The notes below the pieces were generated by a model. The model had not been told where the DNA came from. It made no database searches and was given only the letters and a program-made list of their open reading frames with translations. Position numbers and translations under genes: made by a program. DNA of 64,000 bases from Pseudomonas shirazensis (GTDB taxonomy: Bacteria > Pseudomonadota > Gammaproteobacteria > Pseudomonadales > Pseudomonadaceae), in NCBI RefSeq assembly GCF_014268785.2, contig NZ_JABWRD020000002.1:722001-786000 (forward strand), in the 5' to 3' direction. This document shows, in pieces, positions 19,135-27,243 of the stretch. The first letter of the stretch is position 1. Every line of letters begins with the position of its first letter.

Positions 19135-19524
19135 ATGCCCCCACGTCGGCCCATCGCCTGGATCGCCTGCCTTGCAGTGCTGTTCAATCTGCTGGCCATG
19201 CCGCTGTCTTCCGCTGCGCCGAAAAGCGCGGCCGAGCAGCTGCTGTGGGGGGCGTTCTGCTCCAGCATGGGCGTCAAGCCCACGCCGGCAGTGCAGGCGC
19301 TGGCCAAGATCGACCTCGGACCGCAAGGCGACGAGCACGCGAGCATGCAGCATTGCTGGTGCTGCTCAGGCGGCCTGACGCTGCTGGCCTTGCCTGGGCA
19401 TCCGCCGCAGTTGCACAGCCCTGTCGCCATGGACAACGGCACTGCGAGCATTCTTGCCAGCTACCAACCGACGCCGCGCCAGTTATGGCCTGCGCTCAAT
19501 CCGCGCGCCTCTCCTCTGACCTGA
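19135..19524 (+). CDS. DUF2946-like exported protein
   Basis: 129 residues with an N-terminal hydrophobic signal segment (residues ~8-27). The middle holds a SMQHCWCCSGG cluster typical of DUF2946 proteins, which are found beside copper uptake and homeostasis genes. The Cys-x-Cys-Cys and Met/His residues suggest metal binding (inference). It is the first gene of the copper block, 48 bases before the PCu(A)C chaperone. Confidence 0.75.
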   Translation: MPPRRPIAWIACLAVLFNLLAMPLSSAAPKSAAEQLLWGAFCSSMGVKPTPAVQALAKIDLGPQGDEHASMQHCWCCSGGLTLLALPGHPPQLHSPVAMDNGTASILASYQPTPRQLWPALNPRASPLT

Positions 19525-19572
19525 GTTACAGCCGCCCCGCGTCCTGAACCTGTCCAGATCGGAGATTTACCC

Positions 19573-20055
19573 ATGCTCAAGCAAGCCCTCGTCGTGGCCG
19601 CCCTGTTGCTGCCTGGCGCATTCGCCAATGCCCATGAATACACTCAGGGTGACCTGCACATCGCCCACCCGTGGTCACTGCAGCTGCCGCCCAATGCGCC
19701 CAACGTGGCGGCGTATTTCACCGTGCACAACAGTGGCAGCAGCGACGACCGCCTGCTCAGCGTCGACAGCCCGATCAGTGATGACGCGCAGCTGCATGAG
19801 CACGCCATGAACGCAGCAGGCCTGATGAAAATGCAGCAGGTCGACGGCGTGACCATCCCCGCCGGCAAGGACCTGCTGTTCGCCCCGAGCGCCTACCACG
19901 TGATGCTGATGCAGCCCAACGACCGCAGCCTGCTCACCGACGGCAAGCGCTTCCCGCTGACCCTGCACTTCGAAAAAGCCGGGGACATCACCGTGCAAGT
20001 GGCTGTCCAGAAGCAGCCGCCGGCCGACCAGCCGGAACAGCAACACGCGCACTGA
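19573..20055 (+). CDS. Periplasmic copper chaperone PCu(A)C
   Basis: Periplasmic Cu(I) chaperone of the DUF461 family, which can deliver copper to cytochrome oxidase. It has 160 residues: a signal peptide to ~Ala20, then a single cupredoxin-like domain. The copper motif is visible as His75/His77, Met87, 21 residues, His109-x-Met111, plus a His-rich C-terminal tail (QQHAH). The first His is one residue off the canonical H-x10-M spacing. It sits between two DUF2946-like genes and upstream of the OprC receptor. Confidence 0.9.
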   Translation: MLKQALVVAALLLPGAFANAHEYTQGDLHIAHPWSLQLPPNAPNVAAYFTVHNSGSSDDRLLSVDSPISDDAQLHEHAMNAAGLMKMQQVDGVTIPAGKDLLFAPSAYHVMLMQPNDRSLLTDGKRFPLTLHFEKAGDITVQVAVQKQPPADQPEQQHAH

Positions 20056-20073
20056 CCGCTGACAGGCGCAGCC

Positions 20074-20532
20074 GTGAACGTGCTGGGCAAACACAGCCAC
20101 CGCCGTACCACCCGCCCTGCTCGCAGGCGCGCCGGTGGCGGCTGGCTGAGCCTGTTTGCCATGTGGATGATCTTCATCGGGCCGCTGATTTCTCAGTCGA
20201 TGCCGATGGAGCACCACACGGGCATGAGCATGAGCATGTCCAGCGACATGGCCATGAACATGCCCATGCCCGCCAGCCATGCCCACGCCGACAGCAAGCA
20301 ACACCACAACCACAGCGATGACGCCGAGCTGCACGCGCTGTGGGCCAAGTGCGGCTATTGCACCCTGCTGTTCAACTGCCCGGCGCTGCCGCAGAGCTTC
20401 AGCCCGCTCAACGCCAGCCGCGTTCCACCTGCCCCGCCCCCGCCAAGCGTCACCCGCCACGGCCACGCGCGCCAGGCAATTTTCCCCGGCGCCCGCAGCC
20501 GGGCGCCACCTGCCCAGTCTATCTACGTCTGA
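20074..20532 (+). CDS. Met/His-rich DUF2946-like protein
   Basis: 152 residues starting at GTG. A basic N-terminus (RRTTRPARRRAGGG) precedes one hydrophobic segment (LSLFAMWMIFIGPLIS). Next comes a Met/His-rich run (MEHHTGMSMSMSS, MNMPMP, HHNHSDD) and the Cys pair of WAKCGYCTLLFNCP. The Met/His content fits periplasmic Cu(I) binding (inference). The gene lies 18 bases after the PCu(A)C stop and 66 before oprC, in the same operon. Confidence 0.7.
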   Translation: MNVLGKHSHRRTTRPARRRAGGGWLSLFAMWMIFIGPLISQSMPMEHHTGMSMSMSSDMAMNMPMPASHAHADSKQHHNHSDDAELHALWAKCGYCTLLFNCPALPQSFSPLNASRVPPAPPPPSVTRHGHARQAIFPGARSRAPPAQSIYV

Positions 20533-20598
20533 ACATCCATTGACCGCACGCAGCCAGGAGGCTGTGCGCTCATATTCGACTGATCGACTGGAATCACT

Positions 20599-22662
20599 AT
20601 GTCCGGCTGCATCCCCGTTTTCACCCTTTCCCTGCGCGGCACTATCGCCGTGCTCTGCGGCTCGCTGCTGAGCCCCTTGGCTATCGCCGCCGACAGCGGC
20701 CATGTTGGCCACGACCACGACGTCGCCGAGCTGAGCCCGACGGTAATCACCGCCGTCGCCCCCAGCTCGCCGCTGACCATCGTCACCAACCCCAAGGACC
20801 CGCGCCAACCAGTGCCGGCCAGTGATGGTGCCGACTACCTGAAGACCATCCCCGGCTTCTCGGCGATCCGCGCTGGCGGCACCAATGGCGATCCGGTGCT
20901 GCGCGGCATGTTCGGCTCGCGCCTGAACATCCTCACCAATGGCGGCCAGATGCTCGGCGCCTGCCCCAACCGGATGGACGCGCCAACCTCGTACATCTCG
21001 CCGGAAACCTACGATCGCCTTACCGTGATCAAAGGCCCGCAAAGTGTGATCTGGGGCCCCGGCGGCTCGGCCGGGACGATCCTCTTCGAACGCGAGCCGG
21101 AGCAGTTCGGCGAGCTTGGCAGCCGAGTCAACGCCAGCCTGCTGGCCGGCTCCAATGGCCGCTTCGACAAGCTGCTCGATGTCGCCGCCGGCAATAGCGA
21201 GGCGTATGCGCGCTTCGTCGGCAACCAGTCACGCTCGGATGACTACCGCGACGGCAACGGCGACAGCGTGCCGTCGCGGTGGGACAAGTGGAACGGCGAC
21301 GTCAGCCTCGGCTGGACGCCGGATGCCGACACCCTGCTCGAGCTCACCGCCGGCAAAGGTGACGGCGAAGCCCGTTACGCCGGGCGCGGCATGGACGGCT
21401 CGCAGTTCAAGCGCGAAAGCCTGGGCCTGCGCTTCGAAAAATCCGACCTCGGCGAGGTCCTCGACAAGATCGAAGCGCAGGTCTATTACAACTACGCCGA
21501 CCACGTGATGGACAACTACAGCCTGCGCACCCCGTCCGGCAGCGGCATGATGGGCATGCCGATGGTCGCCAACGTCGACCGGCGCACTCTCGGCGCACGG
21601 ATCAAGGCCACCTGGCGTTGGGCCGATGTGCAGTTGATCAGCGGTATCGATGCGCAAAGCAGCGAGCACCGCCAGCGCAGCGGCATGGGCGTCGACGCAC
21701 ACCGTGGCCAGCCGTGGAGCAAGGATGCCGAGTTCCACAACTACGGCGCGTTCGCCGAGTTGACTTGGTACGCGAGCGGCGAAGACCGATTGATCAGCGG
21801 CGCCCGCCTTGACCGCGCTTCGGCGCGCGATCTGCGCGGCGACCAGGCCACCGCCGGCAACACTCGCGCCGATACCCTGCCCAGCGGCTTTGTCCGCTAT
21901 GAGCATGACCTCAGCGCGCTGTCGGCCACCACCTACATTGGCGTTGGCCATGCGCAACGCTTCCCGGATTACTGGGAGCTGTTCTCGGCCGACGGCCCGG
22001 CCGGCACACGCAACGCCTTCGACGCGATCAAGCCGGAAAAAACCACCCAGCTCGATTTCGGCATCCAGTACCGTGACGAACGCCTGGAAGCCTGGGCCTC
22101 GGGCTATGTCGGGCAGATCCGCGACTACATCCTGTTCGATTACCAGACCGGCATGATGGGCATGAGCACCACCCAGGCGCAGAACATCGATGCGCGGATC
22201 ATGGGCGGCGAGCTGGGCGCGGAGTACAAGCTGTCGGAAAACTGGAAGGCCGATGCGACCCTGGCTTACGCTTGGGGCAAAAACAGCAGCGACGGCAAGG
22301 CACTGCCGCAGATGCCGCCACTGGAAAGCCGCCTGGGCCTGACCTACAGCCAGGACAACTGGAGCACCGGGGCGTTGTGGCGGTTGGTCTCGGCGCAGAA
22401 CCGCGTCGCTGAAAATCAGGGCAATGTGGTCGGCAAGGATTATCAAAAAAGCGCAGGCTTTGGCGTGTTCTCGCTCAACGGCGCCTACAAGGTCTCGCGC
22501 AATTTCAAGCTCAGCGCCGGCGTCGACAACCTGTTCGACAAGGCTTACGCCGAGCACCTGAACCTGGCCGGCAACGCCGGTTTTGGATACCCGGCGAACG
22601 ATCCGCAGCCGGTGCCTGAACCTGGCCGGACCTTCTGGACCAAAGTCGATCTCAGCTTCTGA
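20599..22662 (+). CDS. oprC: TonB-dependent copper receptor OprC
   Basis: Outer-membrane TonB-dependent receptor for copper. It has 687 residues: a signal peptide to ~Ala30, a His-rich start of the mature protein (GHVGHDHD), the plug domain with VIKGPQSVIWGPGG, and a 22-strand-type barrel ending in the usual aromatic residue (VDLSF). The copper-binding CxxxM of OprC is present as Cys122-PNR-Met126 in the plug. It belongs with the PCu(A)C/DUF2946 genes upstream and the PepSY gene 50 bases downstream. Confidence 0.94.
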   Translation: MSGCIPVFTLSLRGTIAVLCGSLLSPLAIAADSGHVGHDHDVAELSPTVITAVAPSSPLTIVTNPKDPRQPVPASDGADYLKTIPGFSAIRAGGTNGDPVLRGMFGSRLNILTNGGQMLGACPNRMDAPTSYISPETYDRLTVIKGPQSVIWGPGGSAGTILFEREPEQFGELGSRVNASLLAGSNGRFDKLLDVAAGNSEAYARFVGNQSRSDDYRDGNGDSVPSRWDKWNGDVSLGWTPDADTLLELTAGKGDGEARYAGRGMDGSQFKRESLGLRFEKSDLGEVLDKIEAQVYYNYADHVMDNYSLRTPSGSGMMGMPMVANVDRRTLGARIKATWRWADVQLISGIDAQSSEHRQRSGMGVDAHRGQPWSKDAEFHNYGAFAELTWYASGEDRLISGARLDRASARDLRGDQATAGNTRADTLPSGFVRYEHDLSALSATTYIGVGHAQRFPDYWELFSADGPAGTRNAFDAIKPEKTTQLDFGIQYRDERLEAWASGYVGQIRDYILFDYQTGMMGMSTTQAQNIDARIMGGELGAEYKLSENWKADATLAYAWGKNSSDGKALPQMPPLESRLGLTYSQDNWSTGALWRLVSAQNRVAENQGNVVGKDYQKSAGFGVFSLNGAYKVSRNFKLSAGVDNLFDKAYAEHLNLAGNAGFGYPANDPQPVPEPGRTFWTKVDLSF

Positions 22663-22711
22663 CAATTACAACGGGCGCGGCCATGACCGCGCCCCTCTGA
22701 TGGGAGGTTCC

Positions 22712-24076
22712 ATGGGCGGACCGCGTATTTCCTTCTACAACCTGGCCTGGCGCTGGCACTTCTATGCCGGGCTGTTCGTTGCGCCATTCATGATTCTGCT
22801 GGCGCTCACCGGGATCATCTACCTGTTCAAGCCACAGCTCGACCCGCTGATGTACCGCGAGCTGATGGTGGTCGAAGCCGGCCACCATCGCCAAACCGCC
22901 GACGCGCTTCTGGCGCAGGTTCAGCAGGCTTATCCACAGGGCCACGTCGGCCAGTACCTGCCGCCGCTGAACAGCGAGCGCAGCGCGCAATTCGTGGTGC
23001 ATGACGGCGGCCGTGAGCTGAACGTGTTCGTCGATCCGTACAACGCCAAGGTGCTCGGCGAGCAGGACGCCAAGCAGAACCTGCAGGCCATCGCCCGTGC
23101 CCTGCATGGCGAGTTGATGGTCGGCACCGTCGGCGACCGGCTGGTGGAACTGGCCGCTGGCTGGGGCATTGTGCTGGTGGTGTCGGGGCTGTACCTGTGG
23201 TGGCCGCGCGGGCGCAGCAGTGCCGGCGTGCTCTGGCCGCGCTTTGCCGCGCGCGGCAGGCTGCTGTGGCGCGACCTGCATGCGGTCAGCGGCTTCTGGG
23301 GATCGGCGCTGTTGCTGCTGATGCTGCTCAGCGGCATGACCTGGACTGGCATGTGGGGCAAGCAGTATGCCGATCTGTGGAACCGCTTCCCGGCGGCGAT
23401 GTGGAATGACGTGCCCAAGTCGGACCAGCAGGCGCGGGTGCTCAACCAGGCGCATCGGCAGACCGTGCCCTGGGCGATGGAGAACACGCCGATGCCGCAG
23501 TCGGGCGCCCATGCCGAACACGCCGGGCACCATATGATGTCGAGCAAGCCAGCGGCGCCGCAGGTCAGCTTGCAGCAGGTCGAGGACATTGCCAGCAGCC
23601 GCCAGGTCGAGCCCGGCTACAGCATCACCCTGCCGACCACCGCCGATGGCGTGTTTACCATTGCGGTGTTTGCTGATGATCCCCGCAACGACGCCACCCT
23701 GCATGTCGACCAGTACACCGGCCAGGTGCTGGCCGATGTGCGCTGGCAGGATTACAGCCCGGTCGCCCGTGCTACTGAACTGGGCGTGATGCTGCATGAA
23801 GGCAAGATGTTTGGCGCGCTCAACCAGATCGTGATCTTGCTGGTGTGCCTGATGATTCTGCTCGGCTCGGTGAGCGGTCTGGTGATGTGGTGGAAGCGCC
23901 GGCCCGAGGGTGGCCTGGGGGTGCCGCCGTTGCGCCATGATTTGCCGCGCTGGAAGACGGCGACGGTGGTGATGCTGGTGTTGGGCGTCGCGTTTCCGCT
24001 GGTAGGGGCGTCGATGCTGGTGATGTGGGTGGTCGATCGCTGCGTGGTGCGGCGGCGGGCGGTGGTCAGCGTTTGA
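22712..24076 (+). CDS. PepSY-domain inner-membrane protein
   Basis: 454-residue PepSY-TM family protein, often found beside TonB-dependent metal receptors and proposed to be a metal reductase or accessory. It has four TM segments (~12-40, ~150-175, ~195-220, ~375-400, plus a hydrophobic C-terminal helix) and PepSY-like stretches around VDPYNAKVLGEQ and VDQYTGQVLADVRW. A Met/His-rich stretch (HAEHAGHHMMSS) suggests copper contact. The start was chosen because GGGAGG lies 4 bases before this ATG; an in-frame ATG 12 bases upstream overlaps that site. Confidence 0.88.
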   Translation: MGGPRISFYNLAWRWHFYAGLFVAPFMILLALTGIIYLFKPQLDPLMYRELMVVEAGHHRQTADALLAQVQQAYPQGHVGQYLPPLNSERSAQFVVHDGGRELNVFVDPYNAKVLGEQDAKQNLQAIARALHGELMVGTVGDRLVELAAGWGIVLVVSGLYLWWPRGRSSAGVLWPRFAARGRLLWRDLHAVSGFWGSALLLLMLLSGMTWTGMWGKQYADLWNRFPAAMWNDVPKSDQQARVLNQAHRQTVPWAMENTPMPQSGAHAEHAGHHMMSSKPAAPQVSLQQVEDIASSRQVEPGYSITLPTTADGVFTIAVFADDPRNDATLHVDQYTGQVLADVRWQDYSPVARATELGVMLHEGKMFGALNQIVILLVCLMILLGSVSGLVMWWKRRPEGGLGVPPLRHDLPRWKTATVVMLVLGVAFPLVGASMLVMWVVDRCVVRRRAVVSV

Positions 24077-24082
24077 AATTTG

Positions 24083-24105
24083 CTGGGGCTGCTGCGCAGC
24101 CCCAG
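24083..24105 (+). terminator. Hairpin closing the copper operon
   Basis: CTGGGGCTGC and its exact complement with a 3-base loop, 6 bases after the PepSY stop. There is no T tract; it is probably a terminator or 3' stabiliser. Confidence 0.5.
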
Positions 24106-24211
24106 CCTGCACTGCAATACTCGTGTCGATCTGTCACGCCCCGATCTGGAACGGGCGTGTTAGCCTACTCGGCTAGCAAAAAAAGACTGAACCAATAATG
24201 GAATGCAGCCA

Positions 24212-25615
24212 ATGACCGTGACCTCCACCCCCGAGCCAGATGATCAGCATCTGCAACGCAACCTGAGCAACCGCCACATTCAGCTTATCGCCATCGGTGG
24301 CGCCATCGGCACCGGCCTGTTCATGGGCTCGGGCAAGACCATCAGCCTTGCTGGCCCGTCGATCATCTTCGTCTACATGATCATCGGTTTCATGCTGTTC
24401 TTCGTCATGCGGGCGATGGGCGAGCTGCTGCTGTCGAACCTCAACTACAAGTCCTTCATCGACTTCTCGGCCGACCTGCTCGGGCCCTGGGCCGGTTACT
24501 TCACCGGCTGGACCTACTGGTTCTGCTGGGTCGTCACCGGTATCGCCGACGTGGTCGCGATCGCCGCCTACACCCAGTTCTGGTTCCCTGACCTGCCGCA
24601 GTGGATACCGGCGCTGAGCTGCGTGGCGCTGCTGCTGTCGCTGAATCTGGTGACGGTGAAGATGTTCGGCGAGATGGAATTCTGGTTCGCCCTGATCAAG
24701 ATCGTCGCCATCCTCGGCCTGGTCGCCACTGGCCTGTATATGGTCATCACCGGCTTCCAGTCGCCCTCTGGCAGCACTGCGCAGCTGGCCAACCTGTGGA
24801 ACGATGACGGCATGTTCCCCCATGGCCTGATGGGCTTCTTTGCAGGCTTCCAGATCGCCGTGTTCGCCTTTGTCGGTATCGAGCTGGTCGGCACCACCGC
24901 CGCCGAAGCGAAAGACCCGGAGCGTACCCTGCCGCGGGCGATCAACTCGATCCCGATCCGCATCATCGTCTTCTACGTGCTGGCCCTGATCGCGATCATG
25001 GCAGTCACGCCGTGGCGCGACGTGGTCCCGGGCAAGAGCCCGTTCGTCGAGCTGTTCGTCCTCGCCGGCCTGCCTGCGGCGGCCAGCATCATCAATTTCG
25101 TGGTGCTGACCTCGGCCGCCTCGTCGGCCAACAGCGGCGTGTTCTCCACCAGCCGCATGCTGTTCGGTCTGGCCCAGGAAGGCGATGCACCGAAGGCCTT
25201 CGAGAAGCTCTCGCGCCGCGCGGTCCCGGCCAACGGCCTGTTCTTCTCCTGCGCCTGCCTGCTGCTGGGCGCGGTGTTGATCTACCTGGTGCCTAACGTG
25301 ATCGAAGCCTTCACCCTGGTGACCACGGTGTCGGCGGTGCTGTTCATGTTCGTCTGGACGCTGATCCTGCTGTCGTACCTGAAGTACCGCAGCCAGCGCC
25401 CGGCGCTGCATCAAAGCTCGATCTACAAGATGCCCGGCGGGCGCTTCATGTGCTACGTGTGCCTGGTGTTCTTCGCCGCCATTCTGGTGCTGCTCAGCCT
25501 TGAGGCCGACACCCGCTCGGCGCTGATAGTGACGCCGATCTGGTTCCTGCTGCTGGCAGTGACCTACCAGTTCGTGCGCAGCAAGCGCCAGCCGCGGGCT
25601 GCAATGGACCGCTGA
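24212..25615 (+). CDS. cycA: D-serine/D-alanine/glycine transporter
   Basis: APC-superfamily proton symporter with 12 TM helices. Long stretches are nearly identical to E. coli CycA, for example RHIQLIAIGGAIGTGLFMGS, GWTYWFCWVVTGIADVVAI and VVLTSAASSANSGVFSTSR. The chosen ATG has GGA 9 bases upstream; an ATG three codons earlier directly abuts that GGA. It stands alone between the copper locus and urtA, with hairpins on both sides. Confidence 0.92.
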   Translation: MTVTSTPEPDDQHLQRNLSNRHIQLIAIGGAIGTGLFMGSGKTISLAGPSIIFVYMIIGFMLFFVMRAMGELLLSNLNYKSFIDFSADLLGPWAGYFTGWTYWFCWVVTGIADVVAIAAYTQFWFPDLPQWIPALSCVALLLSLNLVTVKMFGEMEFWFALIKIVAILGLVATGLYMVITGFQSPSGSTAQLANLWNDDGMFPHGLMGFFAGFQIAVFAFVGIELVGTTAAEAKDPERTLPRAINSIPIRIIVFYVLALIAIMAVTPWRDVVPGKSPFVELFVLAGLPAAASIINFVVLTSAASSANSGVFSTSRMLFGLAQEGDAPKAFEKLSRRAVPANGLFFSCACLLLGAVLIYLVPNVIEAFTLVTTVSAVLFMFVWTLILLSYLKYRSQRPALHQSSIYKMPGGRFMCYVCLVFFAAILVLLSLEADTRSALIVTPIWFLLLAVTYQFVRSKRQPRAAMDR

Positions 25616-25619
25616 CTGC

Positions 25620-25642
25620 TTGGGGCCGCCCAGCGGCCCCAA
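25620..25642 (+). terminator. Hairpin after cycA
   Basis: TTGGGGCCGC/GCGGCCCCAA with a 3-base loop, 4 bases after the cycA stop. No T run follows. Confidence 0.55.
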
Positions 25643-25702
25643 TACCGTGCACGCCTCGGGCGCCAGCACCAAGCTGGACCCAGCAACCCCACCCTTCCCC
25701 CG

Positions 25703-25727
25703 CAAAGCCCCGAAAACCGGGGCTTTG
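25703..25727 (+). terminator. Second hairpin between cycA and urtA
   Basis: CAAAGCCCCG and its exact complement CGGGGCTTTG with a 5-base loop. It lies just upstream of the sigma-54 promoter of urtA and could insulate it from cycA read-through. Confidence 0.45.
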
Positions 25728-25743
25728 GCCGTGTCCAAAAAGC

Positions 25744-25759
25744 GGGCACAGCGCTTGCA
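25744..25759 (+). promoter_or_regulatory. Sigma-54 promoter of the urt operon
   Basis: GGGCAC, five bases, TTGCA: one mismatch to the consensus TGGCAC-N5-TTGCW, with exactly 10 bases between the -24 GG and -12 GC. It predicts a transcript start about 42 bases before urtA. It fits nitrogen (NtrC-type) control of urea uptake; I could not fix a convincing NtrC site upstream. Confidence 0.75.
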
Positions 25760-25811
25760 ATGTCTCCTGCAGTGTCGCCAACAGCACAATAAAACTCAGC
25801 GGAGAGAGCAC

Positions 25812-27077
25812 ATGAAGCGTCGCAGTCTGATCAAGGCCTTTACCCTTAGCGCATCGATTGCGGCGATGGGCCTGAGCTGGAGTATCCAGGCCGCCGAGAC
25901 CATCAAGGTCGGCATCCTGCATTCGCTGTCGGGGACCATGGCCATTTCCGAGACCTCGCTCAAGGACATGGCGTTGATGACCATCGAGCAGATCAACGCC
26001 AAGGGCGGGGTCAATGGCAAGATGCTCGAAGCGGTGGTGGTCGACCCGGCCTCGAACTGGCCGCTGTTCGCAGAGAAAAGCCGCCAGTTGCTGACCCAGG
26101 ACAAGGTCGCGGTGGTGTTCGGCTGCTGGACGTCGGTGTCGCGCAAGTCGGTGCTGCCGGTGTTCGAGGAGCTCAATGGGCTGCTGTTCTACCCGGTGCA
26201 GTACGAAGGTGAAGAGATGTCGCCAAACGTCTTCTACACCGGCGCGGCGCCTAACCAGCAAGCGATCCCGGCGGTGGAGTACGTGATGAGCGAAGACGGC
26301 GGCAGCGCCAAGCGCTTCTTCCTGCTCGGCACCGACTATGTCTACCCGCGCACCACCAACAAGATTCTGCGGGCCTTCCTGCACAGCAAAGGTGTGGCCG
26401 ACAAGGACATCGAAGAGGTGTACACGCCGTTCGGCCACGCTGATTACCAGACCATTGTCGCCAACATCAAGAAGTTCTCTGCCGGCGGCAAGACCGCGGT
26501 GATCTCCACCGTCAACGGCGACTCCAACGTGCCGTTCTACAAAGAACTGGCCAACCAGGGCCTGAAGGCCACCGACGTACCGGTAGTGGCGTTCTCGGTG
26601 GGCGAAGAAGAGCTGCGCGGTATCGACACCAAGCCGCTGGTCGGCCACCTGGCGGCGTGGAACTACTTCGAGTCGGTGGATAACCCGGTCAACCAGAAGT
26701 TCGTCGCGGACTGGAAGGCCTACGCCAAGGCAAAAAATCTGCCGGGCGCCGACAAGGCGGTGACCAACGACCCGATGGAAGCCACCTATGTGGGTATCAA
26801 TATGTGGGCGCAGGCGGTCGAGAAGGCCAAGTCCACCGATGTCGACAAGGTCCGCGAAGCGCTGGCCGGGCAGACCTTTGCCGCGCCGTCGGGCTACACC
26901 CTGGCCATGGACAAGACCAACCACCACCTGCACAAGCCGGTAATGATCGGCGAGATCCAGGATGACGGTCAGTTCAGTGTGGTCTGGGAGACTGAGCAGC
27001 CCCTGCCTGCGCAGCCGTGGAGCCCGTTCATTCCTGGCAACGACAAGCGTCCGGATTATGCGGTGAAGGGTAACTAA
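25812..27077 (+). CDS. urtA: Urea ABC transporter, substrate-binding protein
   Basis: Periplasmic urea-binding protein, 421 residues, of the amide-urea-binding subgroup. The signal peptide begins MKRRSLIKAF, a twin-Arg start resembling a Tat signal, and cleaves near IQAA-ETIKVG. Family signatures: GILHSLSGTMAISE, EAVVVDPASNWPLFAEK, VFGCWTSVSRKSVLP, LFYPVQYEGEE. GGAGAG lies 5 bases before the start. It is first in urtABCDE, behind a sigma-54 promoter and separated from urtB by REP hairpins that may lift its expression over the membrane genes. Confidence 0.95.
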   Translation: MKRRSLIKAFTLSASIAAMGLSWSIQAAETIKVGILHSLSGTMAISETSLKDMALMTIEQINAKGGVNGKMLEAVVVDPASNWPLFAEKSRQLLTQDKVAVVFGCWTSVSRKSVLPVFEELNGLLFYPVQYEGEEMSPNVFYTGAAPNQQAIPAVEYVMSEDGGSAKRFFLLGTDYVYPRTTNKILRAFLHSKGVADKDIEEVYTPFGHADYQTIVANIKKFSAGGKTAVISTVNGDSNVPFYKELANQGLKATDVPVVAFSVGEEELRGIDTKPLVGHLAAWNYFESVDNPVNQKFVADWKAYAKAKNLPGADKAVTNDPMEATYVGINMWAQAVEKAKSTDVDKVREALAGQTFAAPSGYTLAMDKTNHHLHKPVMIGEIQDDGQFSVVWETEQPLPAQPWSPFIPGNDKRPDYAVKGN

Positions 27078-27082
27078 GTGAC

Positions 27083-27223
27083 GGGGGCCGCTCTGCGGCC
27101 CTTTCCGACCGGTCCGGCGCCCCGGCGAGGCCGCTCCGACAAGGACCGCGCTGGCCTCGCATTGCGCTGTACCTGTAGGAGCGGCCTTGTGTCGCGATCG
27201 AGGGCGCAGCCCTCGCCTCCCCC
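27083..27223. repeat. REP cluster between urtA and urtB
   Basis: A GGGCCGC-TCT-GCGGCCC hairpin, a GAGGCCGCTCCGAC element, and an inverted TGTAGGAGCGGCCTTGTGTC element with a GAGGGCGCAGCCCTC stem. These are degenerate forms of the window's REP core and form a multi-hairpin block inside an operon. Confidence 0.65.
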
Positions 27224-27243
27224 TGACACAACAGGATCAACCA

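Noticed and set aside
22930..22938. Perfect DnaA box in the PepSY gene (also 36661 and 42567 in other genes)
   Set aside because: Isolated and within coding sequence; two of the three are just the codons for Tyr-Pro-Gln.
26280..26500. Possible amide (not urea) specificity of the urtA product
   Set aside because: The complete urtABCDE order, the UrtB periplasmic extension and the sigma-54 promoter argue for urea transport.
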